From the NCBI GenBank assembly GCA_027484125.1, contig JAIXUI010000009.1, positions 39,738 through 103,737 on the forward strand: DNA of 64,000 nt, in the 5' to 3' direction. Under the pieces are notes generated by a model. The model did not search any database, had not been told where the DNA came from, and saw nothing but the letters and a program-made list of their open reading frames with translations. Shown piece by piece: positions 25,972 through 34,777 of this stretch; the first letter of the stretch is position 1, and each line of letters begins with the position of its first letter. The stretch is from Bacteroidota bacterium. GTDB lineage: Bacteria; Bacteroidota; Bacteroidia; UBA7662; JAIXUI01. A program made the position numbers and the translations under genes.

Positions 25972-26619
25972 TACCATTTCCTTCACCGTATCAGGAACCA
26001 CCAAACGTCCAGCGGTTTTCGCTACAATTTCTTCTACTGAAACTCCCGGAGCGCGTTCCAACAGTAAAAAGCCTTCATTGGTAACCTCTAATACGGCCAG
26101 TTCAGTGACTACTTTCCGAACACAGCGAATGCCGGTAAGTGGAAGGGTGCATGAAGGAAGCAGTTTGGATTCGCCTTTTGGGTTGGTGTGCATCATGGCT
26201 ACAATGATGTTTCTGGCAGAAGCGACTAAGTCCATGGCGCCTCCCATACCCTTCACCATTTTTCCTGGAATCTTCCAGTTGGCGATATCTCCTTGGTCAG
26301 AAACTTCCATAGCTCCCAAAATTGTAAGATCTACTTTCCCACTTCTAATCATGCCAAAACTCATGGCAGAGTCGAAGAAAGAAGAGCCTTTCACAGTGGT
26401 AATAGTCTGTTTGCCTGCATTAATAAGGTCAGCATCTTCAGTTCCTTCCAAAGGGAAAGGTCCGATTCCAAGCAAACCATTTTCACTTTGCAGGATTACT
26501 TCCATGCCTTCCGGGATGTAGTTGGCCACTAAGGTTGGGATTCCTATTCCCAGATTCACGTAGTAACCATCTTGGAGTTCTTGCGCAATTCGCTTAGCAA
26601 TTCCGTATTTATCTAACAT
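25966..26619 (-). CDS. scoB: 3-oxoacid CoA-transferase subunit B
   Basis: Beta subunit of a family I CoA-transferase, which moves CoA from succinyl-CoA to acetoacetate (ketone-body or branched-acid use). 217 residues. The catalytic glutamate is E46 in [17 protein letters not shown] and M-G-G-A-M-D-L-V are further family motifs. It starts 6 bp after scoA. The stop TGA (25968-25966) lies against the TAG of the convergent permease gene. Confidence 0.93.
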   Translation of the reverse strand: MLDKYGIAKRIAQELQDGYYVNLGIGIPTLVANYIPEGMEVILQSENGLLGIGPFPLEGTEDADLINAGKQTITTVKGSSFFDSAMSFGMIRSGKVDLTILGAMEVSDQGDIANWKIPGKMVKGMGGAMDLVASARNIIVAMMHTNPKGESKLLPSCTLPLTGIRCVRKVVTELAVLEVTNEGFLLLERAPGVSVEEIVAKTAGRLVVPDTVKEMVL

Positions 26620-26625
26620 ATTGTC

Positions 26626-27321
26626 TTAGGCTTTTCTGGTGGTTCGTTGTTCGATGCGCTTTTCATATTGTTGCCCTTGGAAGATGCGGTGAACATAAAT
26701 TCCCGGAGTGTGAATCAAATCGGGATCTAAGCTGCCCGCGGGTACTAATTCTTCTACTTCAGCGATGGTGATTTTCCCTGCCATGGCCATAAGTGGATTG
26801 AAGTTTCTGGAAGTAGCACGGAAAACAAGATTACCGTGAGTGTCGCCCTTCCAAGCTTTAACAATGGCAAAATCTGCCTCGAAAGCCATCTCCAAAAGGT
26901 ACGTTTTGCCATCAAAGTCACGGGTTTCTTTTCCTTCTGCTACTTCAGTCCCTACACCAGCCGGGGTGAAGATGGCAGGCATGCCATATCCGGCTGCCAT
27001 ACAGCGTGTAGCAAGCGTTCCTTGAGGAATAAGTTCAACTTCTAGTTCACCGCTAAGTAGTTGTCGTTCAAATTCTGCGTTTTCTCCCACGTAAGAAGAA
27101 ATCATTTTCTTTACCTGCTTTTGTTGCAATAGCAACCCAATTCCGAAGTCATCAACTCCGGCGTTATTGGAAATGCAAGTAAGGTTTTTTGTTCCTTTTT
27201 GTACCAATGCCGCGATGCTATTCTCGGGAATTCCGCATAACCCAAAGCCTCCCAGCATGAGTGTAGCTCCGTCTTGGACGTCGTGTAGTGCCTCGAAGGC
27301 GTCTTTTACTACTTTCTTCAT
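26626..27321 (-). CDS. scoA: 3-oxoacid CoA-transferase subunit A
   Basis: Alpha subunit partner of ScoB, 231 residues. CoA-binding signature [11 protein letters not shown] near the N-terminus, then [20 protein letters not shown] and V-K-A-W-K-G-D-T. Homogentisate breakdown by HmgA/HppD, about 23 kb away, ultimately gives acetoacetate, which this enzyme can activate; the metabolic link is an inference. It begins 19 bp after the end of the glycogen-binding-domain gene on the same strand. Confidence 0.93.
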   Translation of the reverse strand: MKKVVKDAFEALHDVQDGATLMLGGFGLCGIPENSIAALVQKGTKNLTCISNNAGVDDFGIGLLLQQKQVKKMISSYVGENAEFERQLLSGELEVELIPQGTLATRCMAAGYGMPAIFTPAGVGTEVAEGKETRDFDGKTYLLEMAFEADFAIVKAWKGDTHGNLVFRATSRNFNPLMAMAGKITIAEVEELVPAGSLDPDLIHTPGIYVHRIFQGQQYEKRIEQRTTRKA

Positions 27322-27340
27322 GGATGATATTTCGTACGTG

Positions 27341-28789
27341 CTATTGTTTTAAATGGTCGTTTTTTCCAATCCAAAGGACGGAATTTCCGGTCCCATATTC
27401 GTTGTTTTCCCAGTGAGGATTGTCAGGATCGGTGATCCATTCGCCGTCCACAATGAATTTGTAAGTGTGCTTTCCTGGTTTCAAAAATACCGGAATGCTC
27501 CAAACTCCAGCGCTATCTTTTATCAATGGAATTCCTTCTTTTGACCAGTCTATAAAGCTTCCACTAACCAATAGGTTTTTAGCATTTTGAAACTTTGTGG
27601 TTTTGAAAACATGATTGGGGTGAAAGGAAAATGCAGAGTTTAATTCTCCCTCATAACGCGCTTGCAAGGTATGAGTAGGATCAAAAATCCATTGTTTTCC
27701 ATCAATCAGAAATTTGTAAGTATAAAACCCTGGCGCAAGTGCGTAGTCCAAAACCCATCCACTGTCTGTCTTTGTCATGGGAGACTCTTCGGTTCTAAAA
27801 CGGTTAAAACTTCCGCATAAAAAGACTTTTTGGCTTTTAAGGTAGCCTGGCAAAAAGAATCGATGAGTTTCTCCAGAACTAACGAATGAGTTGATGTTTC
27901 CTTCCCCATCTGGTCTTTGGTCTGGATTGTCGGGATCAAGAAGCCAGTCGCCATCTGCCACGAATTTATAGGTATAACTGCCTTCTTTCAGATAAAGTGA
28001 AATTTCCCAGCCATTGGCTCTTGGAAACATTTCAAGTTCATTTTTCTGCCAATTGTTGAAGCTTCCCGTAAGGAAAACTTGTTTGTATCGATTAGTTGTT
28101 CGGAAGAAAAAACGTTTGTTATATGCGTAGAAAACTGAATTATTGTTGTAATGGCCGTCATTTTCTGTAAGTCTGTTGAAAGGATCTATAAGCCATTTCC
28201 CATCGACGATATACTTATAAAAGTATTTTCCCGGTTGAAGTTGCTTTTTTATAACCCAACCGCTGTCTGTTTTGGTCATGGTGTCTCTAGAGACCGACCA
28301 GTCATTGAAGCTTCCTGAAAGCCACACCTTATGTGACTTCAGGTAGCCTGGCAGAAAAAACTGATACAAATTCTTACCAATCGATTTTACGTTGACTTGT
28401 TCAAAATTGTTTTGCCCTACTATCACATGGTCTGAAGTGGAAGGTGGATTGACTTCATTTCCGGGAAGTACTTTTTCTATGATTAAATGGTCGTCTTCTG
28501 AATAAGCTTCTAATGATTTTACTAAGATGATTTCCTTGCTGGTGTTTTTCTCAACTTTCCAATTTTCATTTTTGTAAGGGCCTAATGAACCAAACAGACG
28601 TAGGCTATCTACATTCAGCAACGATAAATCTGCCATTTCCAACACCGTTTGCAACTGTTTGATATGGCCTTGAGGCGCTAGGGTGACTACCAGTTTATTG
28701 TCCTTTATTTCAAAGGAGGATTTTTTCTGTGCATGGCCTAGGATGGAGAAAAGCAAGACCAAGAGTATAGTACCAATCGCTTTCATCAT
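27341..28789 (-). CDS. Secreted protein with four tandem glycogen-binding-like (AMPK-GBD/CBM48) modules
   Basis: 482 residues with a Sec signal peptide ([13 protein letters not shown]). After an N-terminal region of about 120 residues, four modules of about 82 residues follow (about 144-225, 227-308, 311-393, 394-477). Each has V-x-L-x-G-S-F-N-x-W, a G-W-x-hydrophobic turn, P-G-x-Y-x-Y-K-F-x-x-D-G-x-W and D-P. Modules 1 and 3 share F-F-L-P-G-Y-L-K-S and M-T-K-T-D-S-G-W-V; 2 and 4 share D-P-D-N-P. No catalytic domain is seen, so it is probably a periplasmic or surface glucan-binding protein. The ATG at 28789 overlaps the upstream TGA as TGATG. A secreted pullulanase is encoded 3 kb away. Confidence 0.82.
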   Translation of the reverse strand: MMKAIGTILLVLLFSILGHAQKKSSFEIKDNKLVVTLAPQGHIKQLQTVLEMADLSLLNVDSLRLFGSLGPYKNENWKVEKNTSKEIILVKSLEAYSEDDHLIIEKVLPGNEVNPPSTSDHVIVGQNNFEQVNVKSIGKNLYQFFLPGYLKSHKVWLSGSFNDWSVSRDTMTKTDSGWVIKKQLQPGKYFYKYIVDGKWLIDPFNRLTENDGHYNNNSVFYAYNKRFFFRTTNRYKQVFLTGSFNNWQKNELEMFPRANGWEISLYLKEGSYTYKFVADGDWLLDPDNPDQRPDGEGNINSFVSSGETHRFFLPGYLKSQKVFLCGSFNRFRTEESPMTKTDSGWVLDYALAPGFYTYKFLIDGKQWIFDPTHTLQARYEGELNSAFSFHPNHVFKTTKFQNAKNLLVSGSFIDWSKEGIPLIKDSAGVWSIPVFLKPGKHTYKFIVDGEWITDPDNPHWENNEYGTGNSVLWIGKNDHLKQ

Positions 28790-29778
28790 CAATTTCTGTT
28801 ATAAAGGTACATCGAGAAAAGGCCTTTGCGTGTGTTGATTACGGCGATACCTCTTGAGAATAAATCGTAACCAATAATGCCTGATATGGGTAAATCAAAA
28901 GCTTGACCGAGGTCGGCAATCATGGCCGGTATGTATTTCATCTCAACTCCCGCCAATTTTATTTCTTTGAGCGTTCCAGTAATCACCTCTCTTCTTCTTC
29001 CATCGGAGCCTATGAGTTTAGACCTTCCTCTTGGAACAAAAGCTTCCATGCATTTACTAGGCAACCGGCTATCGAGTATGGTCATTTCTGCGCCTGTATC
29101 TAGCAAAAAAGGGACTTTTCGTCCACCAATTTCTGTTTCTATTACCATGTGCTGTTTCGAATAGCGGAGAGGTATTTCGAAATCGGGACTGTTTGTAACA
29201 GAGGGTGCCTGAAGTGGATTTCCATCTCGATCAAGCTTGGTGAGGTACATCACCTCATTGGCCAAATCAATTTCTACTTGAAGCCTTGAAAAAATACTGG
29301 CACCAATTAGGCCTAGAATTTTCACCTCTCTGCTGTTCTCCAGGTGGCCAAGTGGCGCTACGTCTGCTCTTAAATTTTCGTAGTATAAGTCAGACAAGGA
29401 GAATCTTTTGACGTTGGTTCTCATCACTGGACCTTCTAACATGCCATTTACACCACTCGCAGAAGCTAAGTCGTCGGCTGGCCAAGAATTCCTAAAGTAA
29501 GTTTGGTTGAGGACCAAAGTTGAGGCACCGGTATCAAAAATTAAACTTCCCTCTATGGAATCAATTTTAGCATCAATTAGAATAAGATTTCCTGCTCTCT
29601 TAAGTGGAATGGATAGTTTAGAGAATTCACCAAGTGGGGTGGGGTCTATTAGTTTAGATTTGACATCCAATGACTTGGTTGCTGAAATTGCCGGAGACGC
29701 TCCACTTTTTGAAGGAACTTCATTCGGCGGAGTCGTGAGCAGGCTCGCAATCGCAAGTAAAGAATACAAACTTGTCAT
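28789..29778 (-). CDS. Retropepsin-like aspartic protease with two D-T-G motifs
   Basis: 329 residues, with a weak N-terminal hydrophobic segment suggesting export. Two homologous halves each carry a catalytic signature: F-D-T-G-A-S at 81-86 and L-D-T-G-A-E at 226-231. A matching hydrophobic-hydrophobic-G motif follows each (I-L-G-L-I-G-A and I-S-G-I-I-G-Y-D-L). This is the single-chain, pepsin-like arrangement of a retropepsin-type (PF13650/PF13975-like) fold. Substrate unknown. The ATG overlaps the holA stop by 4 nt (ATGA) and the stop overlaps the next start, so it is translationally embedded in an amn-holA-protease-GBD operon. Confidence 0.85.
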   Translation of the reverse strand: MTSLYSLLAIASLLTTPPNEVPSKSGASPAISATKSLDVKSKLIDPTPLGEFSKLSIPLKRAGNLILIDAKIDSIEGSLIFDTGASTLVLNQTYFRNSWPADDLASASGVNGMLEGPVMRTNVKRFSLSDLYYENLRADVAPLGHLENSREVKILGLIGASIFSRLQVEIDLANEVMYLTKLDRDGNPLQAPSVTNSPDFEIPLRYSKQHMVIETEIGGRKVPFLLDTGAEMTILDSRLPSKCMEAFVPRGRSKLIGSDGRRREVITGTLKEIKLAGVEMKYIPAMIADLGQAFDLPISGIIGYDLFSRGIAVINTRKGLFSMYLYNRN

Positions 29779-30794
29779 TGGGTGAGTTTATAAATCAACT
29801 CCTGACTTAGCTCTTCTTCGGTGGTATAAGCTGTACCAATGCCGTTGATTTTTAGGTTGAATTCCAACAAAGTTCTGATGGCTCGTTTTAACCTCGGTAC
29901 GTTGAAATGGCGTGCAGCTTGCTGATAATCTTTGAGGAAATAGGGATTAACTCCCATGGATGAGCCAATTTCCTGGTCGCTTAAGCCTTTTAATGAATGA
30001 TAAATCAACAACTTATTGAAATATCCATAAAGCAATCCGATAAGCCCATGAACGGAATAATCGTTGCCTTTGGGGTACTCATTGAAATAGCGTATGATTT
30101 GGTAAGCTTTCAACAAATCTTTCCGGCCAATGGCATTCTGCAATTCGAAGAGGTTAAAGTCTTTGTTGATGCCGATGAAGGTTTCAATCTGTTGCCTCGT
30201 GATGTCGCTACCGGGCTTTAAATTAATGGCCAGCTTGCTGAGTTCATTCACCACTCTTTCGAGGTTATTGCCTAAGCATTCTTTTAGGAAAAAGCAGGTT
30301 TCGTCATTAATCTTGAATCCTTGGTCTTTTACGTATTGACCTATCCAAGCGGGCATTTTATCATCCCTGATTTTTTCTGATTGAAAGATTACTCCATTGG
30401 TGGCAAATGACTTATAAAGCTTTTTTCTTTTGTCTAAGGATTTGTTTTTTAGGGCCATCACGAAGATTGTTGACCCTGAAGGAGCATCAGTGTAAGTGGT
30501 TAACTCATCAATTTTGGTGTGGTGAATCCCCTGTGCTTCACGTAGAATCACCACTTGAAATTCCGACATCATGGGATATCGCCGTGCAGATGCGATTACC
30601 TCTTCTACGGTAACGTCTTTACCATAAAGAACGGTCTGATTGAAACTGCGCTCGGATTCGGTAAGGACGGATTTCTCCAGTAAATCAGTGAGTTGATCAA
30701 TAAAATAAGGCTCTTCGCCCTGCAACAGGTACAACGGAGAAAACCGTCTCCTTTGAATATCAGCTTTGATATCAGCAAGGCTTTTTGCGGCCAT
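29775..30794 (-). CDS. holA: DNA polymerase III delta subunit
   Basis: Clamp-loader subunit that opens the sliding clamp. 339 residues with the HolA layout: L-Y-L-L-Q-G-E-E-P-Y-F near residue 22, F-V-M-A-L-K-N-K-S-L-D-K-R, then the conserved K-D-Q-G-F-K-I and L-x-N-E-L-S-K-L-A segment in the second domain, and the helical C-terminus with L-K-D-Y-Q-Q-A-A-R. It starts 1 bp after amn and its last bases overlap the protease start. Confidence 0.92.
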   Translation of the reverse strand: MAAKSLADIKADIQRRRFSPLYLLQGEEPYFIDQLTDLLEKSVLTESERSFNQTVLYGKDVTVEEVIASARRYPMMSEFQVVILREAQGIHHTKIDELTTYTDAPSGSTIFVMALKNKSLDKRKKLYKSFATNGVIFQSEKIRDDKMPAWIGQYVKDQGFKINDETCFFLKECLGNNLERVVNELSKLAINLKPGSDITRQQIETFIGINKDFNLFELQNAIGRKDLLKAYQIIRYFNEYPKGNDYSVHGLIGLLYGYFNKLLIYHSLKGLSDQEIGSSMGVNPYFLKDYQQAARHFNVPRLKRAIRTLLEFNLKINGIGTAYTTEEELSQELIYKLTQ

Positions 30795-30795
30795 G

Positions 30796-31566
30796 TTAGA
30801 ATCTTAAGTGTTTTACAGTAAGCCCATTGTTGATTAACAATCGTAAAGATTCCACGCCAATTTTCAAGTGCATCTGCACATAACTTTCGGTCACTAAAGA
30901 ATCAGATTCAGAGGTTTTTACCCCTTCTGGAATCATGGGTTGGTCAGAAACCAATAGCAGCGCACCGGTCGGGATTTGGTTGGCAAATCCTGTGATGAAG
31001 ATGGTAGCGGTTTCCATGTCGATGCCCATGGCTCGCATGTCCCTCAATCTTTTTTTAAACGCTTTATCATGTTCCCAAACCCTTCGGTTGGTGGTGTAAA
31101 CCGTTCCGGTCCAATAGTCGCGGTTGTTATCACGGATGGTGGTAGAAATGGCTTTCTGCAGGGCAAAAGAGGGAAGTGCTGGTACTTCCGGTGGAAAATA
31201 ATCCGAAGAAGTTCCTTCACCTCTAATCGCTGCTATGGGAAGAATTAGGTCTCCAAGTGCATTTTTTTTCTTCAGACCTCCGCATTTACCCAAAAACAAT
31301 ACTGCTTGAGGTGAGATAGCAGAAAGTAAGTCCATCATGGTTGCGGCTAATGGGCTTCCCATTCCAAAGTTTATCAAGGTAATTCCACCCGCAGAAACAC
31401 TTTGCATGGGTTTACCCTGTCCGATGATAGGCGCGCCGTACCATTCGGAGAAAAGGTCTAAGTATTTGCTGAAGTTGGTCAGCAGGATGTATGGAGTAAA
31501 ATCTTCCAGCTCCCGGCCTGTGTAGCGGGGAAGCCAGTTTCCGACAATTTCGTCTTTGGTCTTCAT
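30796..31566 (-). CDS. amn: AMP nucleosidase
   Basis: Hydrolyses AMP to adenine and ribose 5-phosphate. 256 residues of the purine-phosphorylase-like fold: I-N-F-G-M-G-S-P-L-A-A-T (phosphosite), L-G-K-C-G-G-L-K, I-R-G-E-G-T-S-S-D-Y-F-P-P-E-V-P, M-G-I-D-M-E-T-A-T (active-site Glu region) and L-V-S-D-Q-P. It is the short Bacteroidota form lacking the N-terminal regulatory domain of E. coli Amn. The gene is divergent from the HsdR_N-like gene and preceded by TATATTTG. Confidence 0.9.
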   Translation of the reverse strand: MKTKDEIVGNWLPRYTGRELEDFTPYILLTNFSKYLDLFSEWYGAPIIGQGKPMQSVSAGGITLINFGMGSPLAATMMDLLSAISPQAVLFLGKCGGLKKKNALGDLILPIAAIRGEGTSSDYFPPEVPALPSFALQKAISTTIRDNNRDYWTGTVYTTNRRVWEHDKAFKKRLRDMRAMGIDMETATIFITGFANQIPTGALLLVSDQPMIPEGVKTSESDSLVTESYVQMHLKIGVESLRLLINNGLTVKHLRF

Positions 31567-31574
31567 GAGACTGT

Positions 31575-31582
31575 CAAATATA
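31575..31582 (-). promoter_or_regulatory. -7 element TATATTTG upstream of amn
   Basis: Exact TAnnTTTG match on the minus strand, 8 nt before the amn ATG at 31566. It predicts a very short leader for the amn-holA-protease-GBD operon. It sits in the 29-bp gap shared with the divergent HsdR_N-like gene. Confidence 0.5.
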
Positions 31583-31595
31583 GCATCTTTGAGGC

Positions 31596-32033
31596 ATGCT
31601 TGGATTAATCGAGGAATATGCCTCCCGACTTAAAACAAGAAAGTCAGGAAGTTTTTCAGAAGTCTGGGATCCTTATCGGAAAAAATGGGTGGCTTTAGGT
31701 CCGGAAGAATTCGTCCGTCAGGTGATGCTGGCCCTTTGGGAAGGGGAGGGAAGGTTTAAACAACTCACCCCAATAGTAGAAAAAGGGCTTTTATTGGAAG
31801 GCAAGCTGCTTAGGTTCGATGCAGTTTTGATGAAAGGGACAGAGGTATATGTGATTTTGGAATTTAAATCGCCTTCTGAAGCGCTGAGCGAAGCCCATAT
31901 GCTTCAGCTTTCGCGATATAATATGGTGTTAAATGCGCCTTACCTGATTTTATCTAATGGCATAGAGAGCCGTTACTTTCAACGGCTCTCCGCAGGCTAT
32001 CAGCAGCTTTCCGGCTGGGAAGATATTATTTGA
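31596..32033 (+). CDS. Stand-alone HsdR_N-like (PD-(D/E)XK) protein
   Basis: 145 residues resembling the N-terminal nuclease domain of type I restriction HsdR subunits (HSDR_N_2, PF13588). The nuclease-fold signature is R-F-D-A-V-L then Y-V-I-L-E-F-K-S-P, the D...E-x-K arrangement, with A-H-M-L-Q-L-S-R-Y-N and Y-L-I-L-S-N-G completing the fold. No helicase, HsdM or HsdS gene is nearby. In Bacteroidota this small protein is commonly found beside holA, so a replication- or repair-linked role is possible but unproven. Divergent from amn; ends 6 bp from the convergent pulA stop. Confidence 0.75.
   Translation: MLGLIEEYASRLKTRKSGSFSEVWDPYRKKWVALGPEEFVRQVMLALWEGEGRFKQLTPIVEKGLLLEGKLLRFDAVLMKGTEVYVILEFKSPSEALSEAHMLQLSRYNMVLNAPYLILSNGIESRYFQRLSAGYQQLSGWEDII
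31965..31990. repeat. 10-bp stem-loop inside the HsdR_N-like gene
   Basis: Inverted repeat gagagccgtt - acttt c - aacggctctc, perfect 10-bp arms with a 6-nt loop, beginning 50 nt past the pulA stop on the minus strand. Neither side has a T-tract, so it is not a standard intrinsic terminator. It could block exonucleases or slow RNA polymerase at the end of the pulA transcript. Confidence 0.4.
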
Positions 32034-32039
32034 GATTGT

Positions 32040-34724
32040 CTATTTGATTTTCAACCAAACAAGCCCACTTGCTGGTGGACACTTAATGGTCACTTTTTTG
32101 CCACCAACCAAGTTTTGGTTAGCTCCTCTGACGCCTTTTTCATGGTTGAATTCCCTGCCGTTTCCAATAAGTTTCCAAGTTCCTGCTGGTAATTCAATAG
32201 CATCAAATATTTGCTCTTGGTCGGAAGTATTGATTAAGGTAAGCACCTGTTTATTGACCACATAACCGAGCATTTGCTCATTTTTCGGTAGGATAAATCG
32301 ATAATAGTCAGTTGGAACAGCTAACTCCTGACGGAAGATTTTGCCGATGCTGCTAGTCCTGAATTTGTTGAGTGCTCTCCAATAGGCATGCATGCCTTTG
32401 TAATCGCAGAAGATGTCTTTTTCACCTGTAGTGGTACCTACTTGATTCCAAACAAACTGATTAGGCTTCCGCACGTTGTAGGTATCTCTTTTTCCATGGA
32501 AATAAAGTTTTCCGGTGCCATTTTCCTTGATAATTTCCATAAGTGGTGAGCTTCCCTTGCTTCTCATTATTTCAGAACCTCCATGGGTGACTATGGGGCC
32601 TAAGGAAGTGTAAAGCAATAAAGCTGCGATTTTATATCGACTCTCATCTACTCCAAATCTTCCATCCCAGTCTTTGGTGGCAAATTGATCAGCTAGCGCC
32701 CAATTATCATGTATGTCGAGGTAGTTGATGCCAGATAAAGGCGATTTTTCTTCAGGAAAGGTGCAAGTAAGGCCTTTCATCACCTTCTCTCTTTGGCTAC
32801 CATCGCCACCCGCGTAACCCCTGTCTTTTGCTTTATCCTGTGGATTAGAAACAGGCCCTTTGAAGGCATTTCGAGCGTCATCTTGGAAGAAAGTAATGGG
32901 CGAATCTTCTTTGTACCAATCCCAATCCGGATTGGCTTCGTAATCTGGGTCGTTTGAGCCAATCCACGGTTCTCCATAAATGATGACATCCGGTCCGAGT
33001 GCTTCTCTGAGTTTCCGTAAGGTTTGTTGGTCGGTTTGTCCTGCCAGGTCGATTCGAAATCCATCTACTCCGAATTCTTCAATAAAATGTTTGCACTGAT
33101 CAATGATCCACCTTTGAACCATTGGTCTGTTTTCACTTTTGGTTTCATTGCCATATTCTCCGATGTGTTCAAGGTTTTTCGTCCTGTAATAGTATTGTTT
33201 ATCAAAGGCATTGAAAGCGAAATAGTAGGAGCGGCCGTCCATGTTTTCAGCGGTATGGTTAAAAACGAAATCAACAATTACTGCAATTCCTTTATCATGA
33301 AAGGCTTGTACAAGGTCACGGAATTGATCCCTTTGCGCACCGTGCTCTGTCCCTTTTTTTCTAAACCTGGTTTCTACTGCAAAAGCATGTGAAGTGCGAT
33401 ATCCCCAATCGTAGTTTTCCATGTTTACACCCTGTGAAATCATGTATGGGTCGTCTTTGAAGTGCTTCTGCCAATCTTCGTCCGGGAAATGAAGAAATTC
33501 TTGAACAGGCATCAGGTGAACGGTGTTGATTCCCAACTCTGTTAGGTAGTCGAAACCGATTTTTTGACCTTTTTTGTTTTTCAAACCGGGCATAATCATG
33601 GCTGGAATAGTTCCCTGGAGAGAAGGGTCAATCGGGAGCTGGTCTGTGAAATCTTGCACATGAACCTCGTAGGCAATCACATCTTGCATAGGAGGGCGCC
33701 CGTTTTTCAATGGAGTAGCAGCTTTCGTCTTTCTCCAAACCCTCGACTTTCCGAAAGTGTCATCGATGACTCTTGCATAAGGGTCGCTCACGTGCTGACC
33801 AGTAGTTTCGAAGAAATGATTACCAGGATCGTTAAATCCATGTACGGTAAAATCGTACCAAGTGCCATGTAAATCGCCTGGAAGGGTGATTTCCCAAACA
33901 CCTTGAGGGTCGATGGTGAGTTCGTGAACGGATGTTTCTTTTGAGGAGGTTCTATCTGCATAGAGGTACAACTTTACGCCGGTTGCTCTTGGAGAAAACA
34001 CCCGAAAGGTAGTTTGCTTGCCGTCTGCAGAAACATTGGCTCCTAATTCTTTTTCAGAATACAAGGTTTTAAACCATCCATCAAAGCTGCACAACGTTTT
34101 AATTTTCAATGGGGTAAACTCCAGATAGTAAATCCTTCGTTTATCGATAGATTGGCTTGGTTTTAACAATGCCTCACCTGCGTTGTAGGGAAGAACTTCA
34201 GCAACTGGAATGAGCTCCCCTTGACTGTTGGTGAGTTTCCAATGGTCAGGGTTCCAGCTTAGTTGTTTGCCAAGGCCTTCTGTTTTAATCCAAATGGCAT
34301 CATTGGCAACCAACTCCGGACGAACTCGCGGAGGCTTGATGCCTTTCATGAAAATCAGATTCCCACCTTCCGTGTCTAAACTCCCTGACGGAGGATCCAG
34401 CCATTTACCTTCGTTGATTCTGTATTTGAATCCCGAAGAAACCTGAATAACCTTAAACTCCGGGTTGGCTACTTTCAGTATCCATTGAGACTTTCCAAAC
34501 TTTTTTAGTTCCCATGGTCCAGCCTGGATTTGACTGTCCCAGTTTCGAAAACTTCCGGTGACCCAAACTCTAATGGGTTTAACTTGGTAGAAGTCTTCGT
34601 CGAAGACAAAAGTTGTGCTATCGTTCTGATGTAGGTAACCGCGTTTAACTACCTCTTCACCAAATGGTTGTCCGCTCACAGTGAGACTTACTAATGATAA
34701 AATAATGCCGATGAACTTTTTCAC
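32040..34724 (-). CDS. pulA: Secreted type I pullulanase
   Basis: Debranching glycoside hydrolase family 13 enzyme that cleaves alpha-1,6 bonds in pullulan or branched glucans. 894 residues; GTG start (34724) and a signal peptide (F-I-G-I-I-L-S-L-V-S-L-T-V-S-G) predict export. The order is an N-terminal glycogen-binding-like module (V-W-V-T-G-S-F-R-N-W), a CBM48 module (about 225-315), then the catalytic barrel with F-V-F-N-H-T, G-F-R-I-D-L-A (nucleophile Asp), Y-G-E-P-W (acid Glu) and D-I-H-D-N (transition-state Asp), and a C-terminal beta domain. The type I hallmark Y-N-W-G-Y-D-P reads Y-D-W-G-Y-R-T here. Monocistronic; divergent from an MFS gene. Confidence 0.9.
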   Translation of the reverse strand: MKKFIGIILSLVSLTVSGQPFGEEVVKRGYLHQNDSTTFVFDEDFYQVKPIRVWVTGSFRNWDSQIQAGPWELKKFGKSQWILKVANPEFKVIQVSSGFKYRINEGKWLDPPSGSLDTEGGNLIFMKGIKPPRVRPELVANDAIWIKTEGLGKQLSWNPDHWKLTNSQGELIPVAEVLPYNAGEALLKPSQSIDKRRIYYLEFTPLKIKTLCSFDGWFKTLYSEKELGANVSADGKQTTFRVFSPRATGVKLYLYADRTSSKETSVHELTIDPQGVWEITLPGDLHGTWYDFTVHGFNDPGNHFFETTGQHVSDPYARVIDDTFGKSRVWRKTKAATPLKNGRPPMQDVIAYEVHVQDFTDQLPIDPSLQGTIPAMIMPGLKNKKGQKIGFDYLTELGINTVHLMPVQEFLHFPDEDWQKHFKDDPYMISQGVNMENYDWGYRTSHAFAVETRFRKKGTEHGAQRDQFRDLVQAFHDKGIAVIVDFVFNHTAENMDGRSYYFAFNAFDKQYYYRTKNLEHIGEYGNETKSENRPMVQRWIIDQCKHFIEEFGVDGFRIDLAGQTDQQTLRKLREALGPDVIIYGEPWIGSNDPDYEANPDWDWYKEDSPITFFQDDARNAFKGPVSNPQDKAKDRGYAGGDGSQREKVMKGLTCTFPEEKSPLSGINYLDIHDNWALADQFATKDWDGRFGVDESRYKIAALLLYTSLGPIVTHGGSEIMRSKGSSPLMEIIKENGTGKLYFHGKRDTYNVRKPNQFVWNQVGTTTGEKDIFCDYKGMHAYWRALNKFRTSSIGKIFRQELAVPTDYYRFILPKNEQMLGYVVNKQVLTLINTSDQEQIFDAIELPAGTWKLIGNGREFNHEKGVRGANQNLVGGKKVTIKCPPASGLVWLKIK

Positions 34725-34777
34725 TTAAAAAAACCGTTTTCCTTTACAGCAAATTAATTCCTTTCTCAAGTTTTTTC

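Noticed and set aside
31596-32033. HsdR_N-like gene as the remnant of a restriction-modification or defence system
   Set aside because: No methylase, specificity or helicase gene, no mobile-element trace, and core genes on both sides; it looks like a complete small protein.
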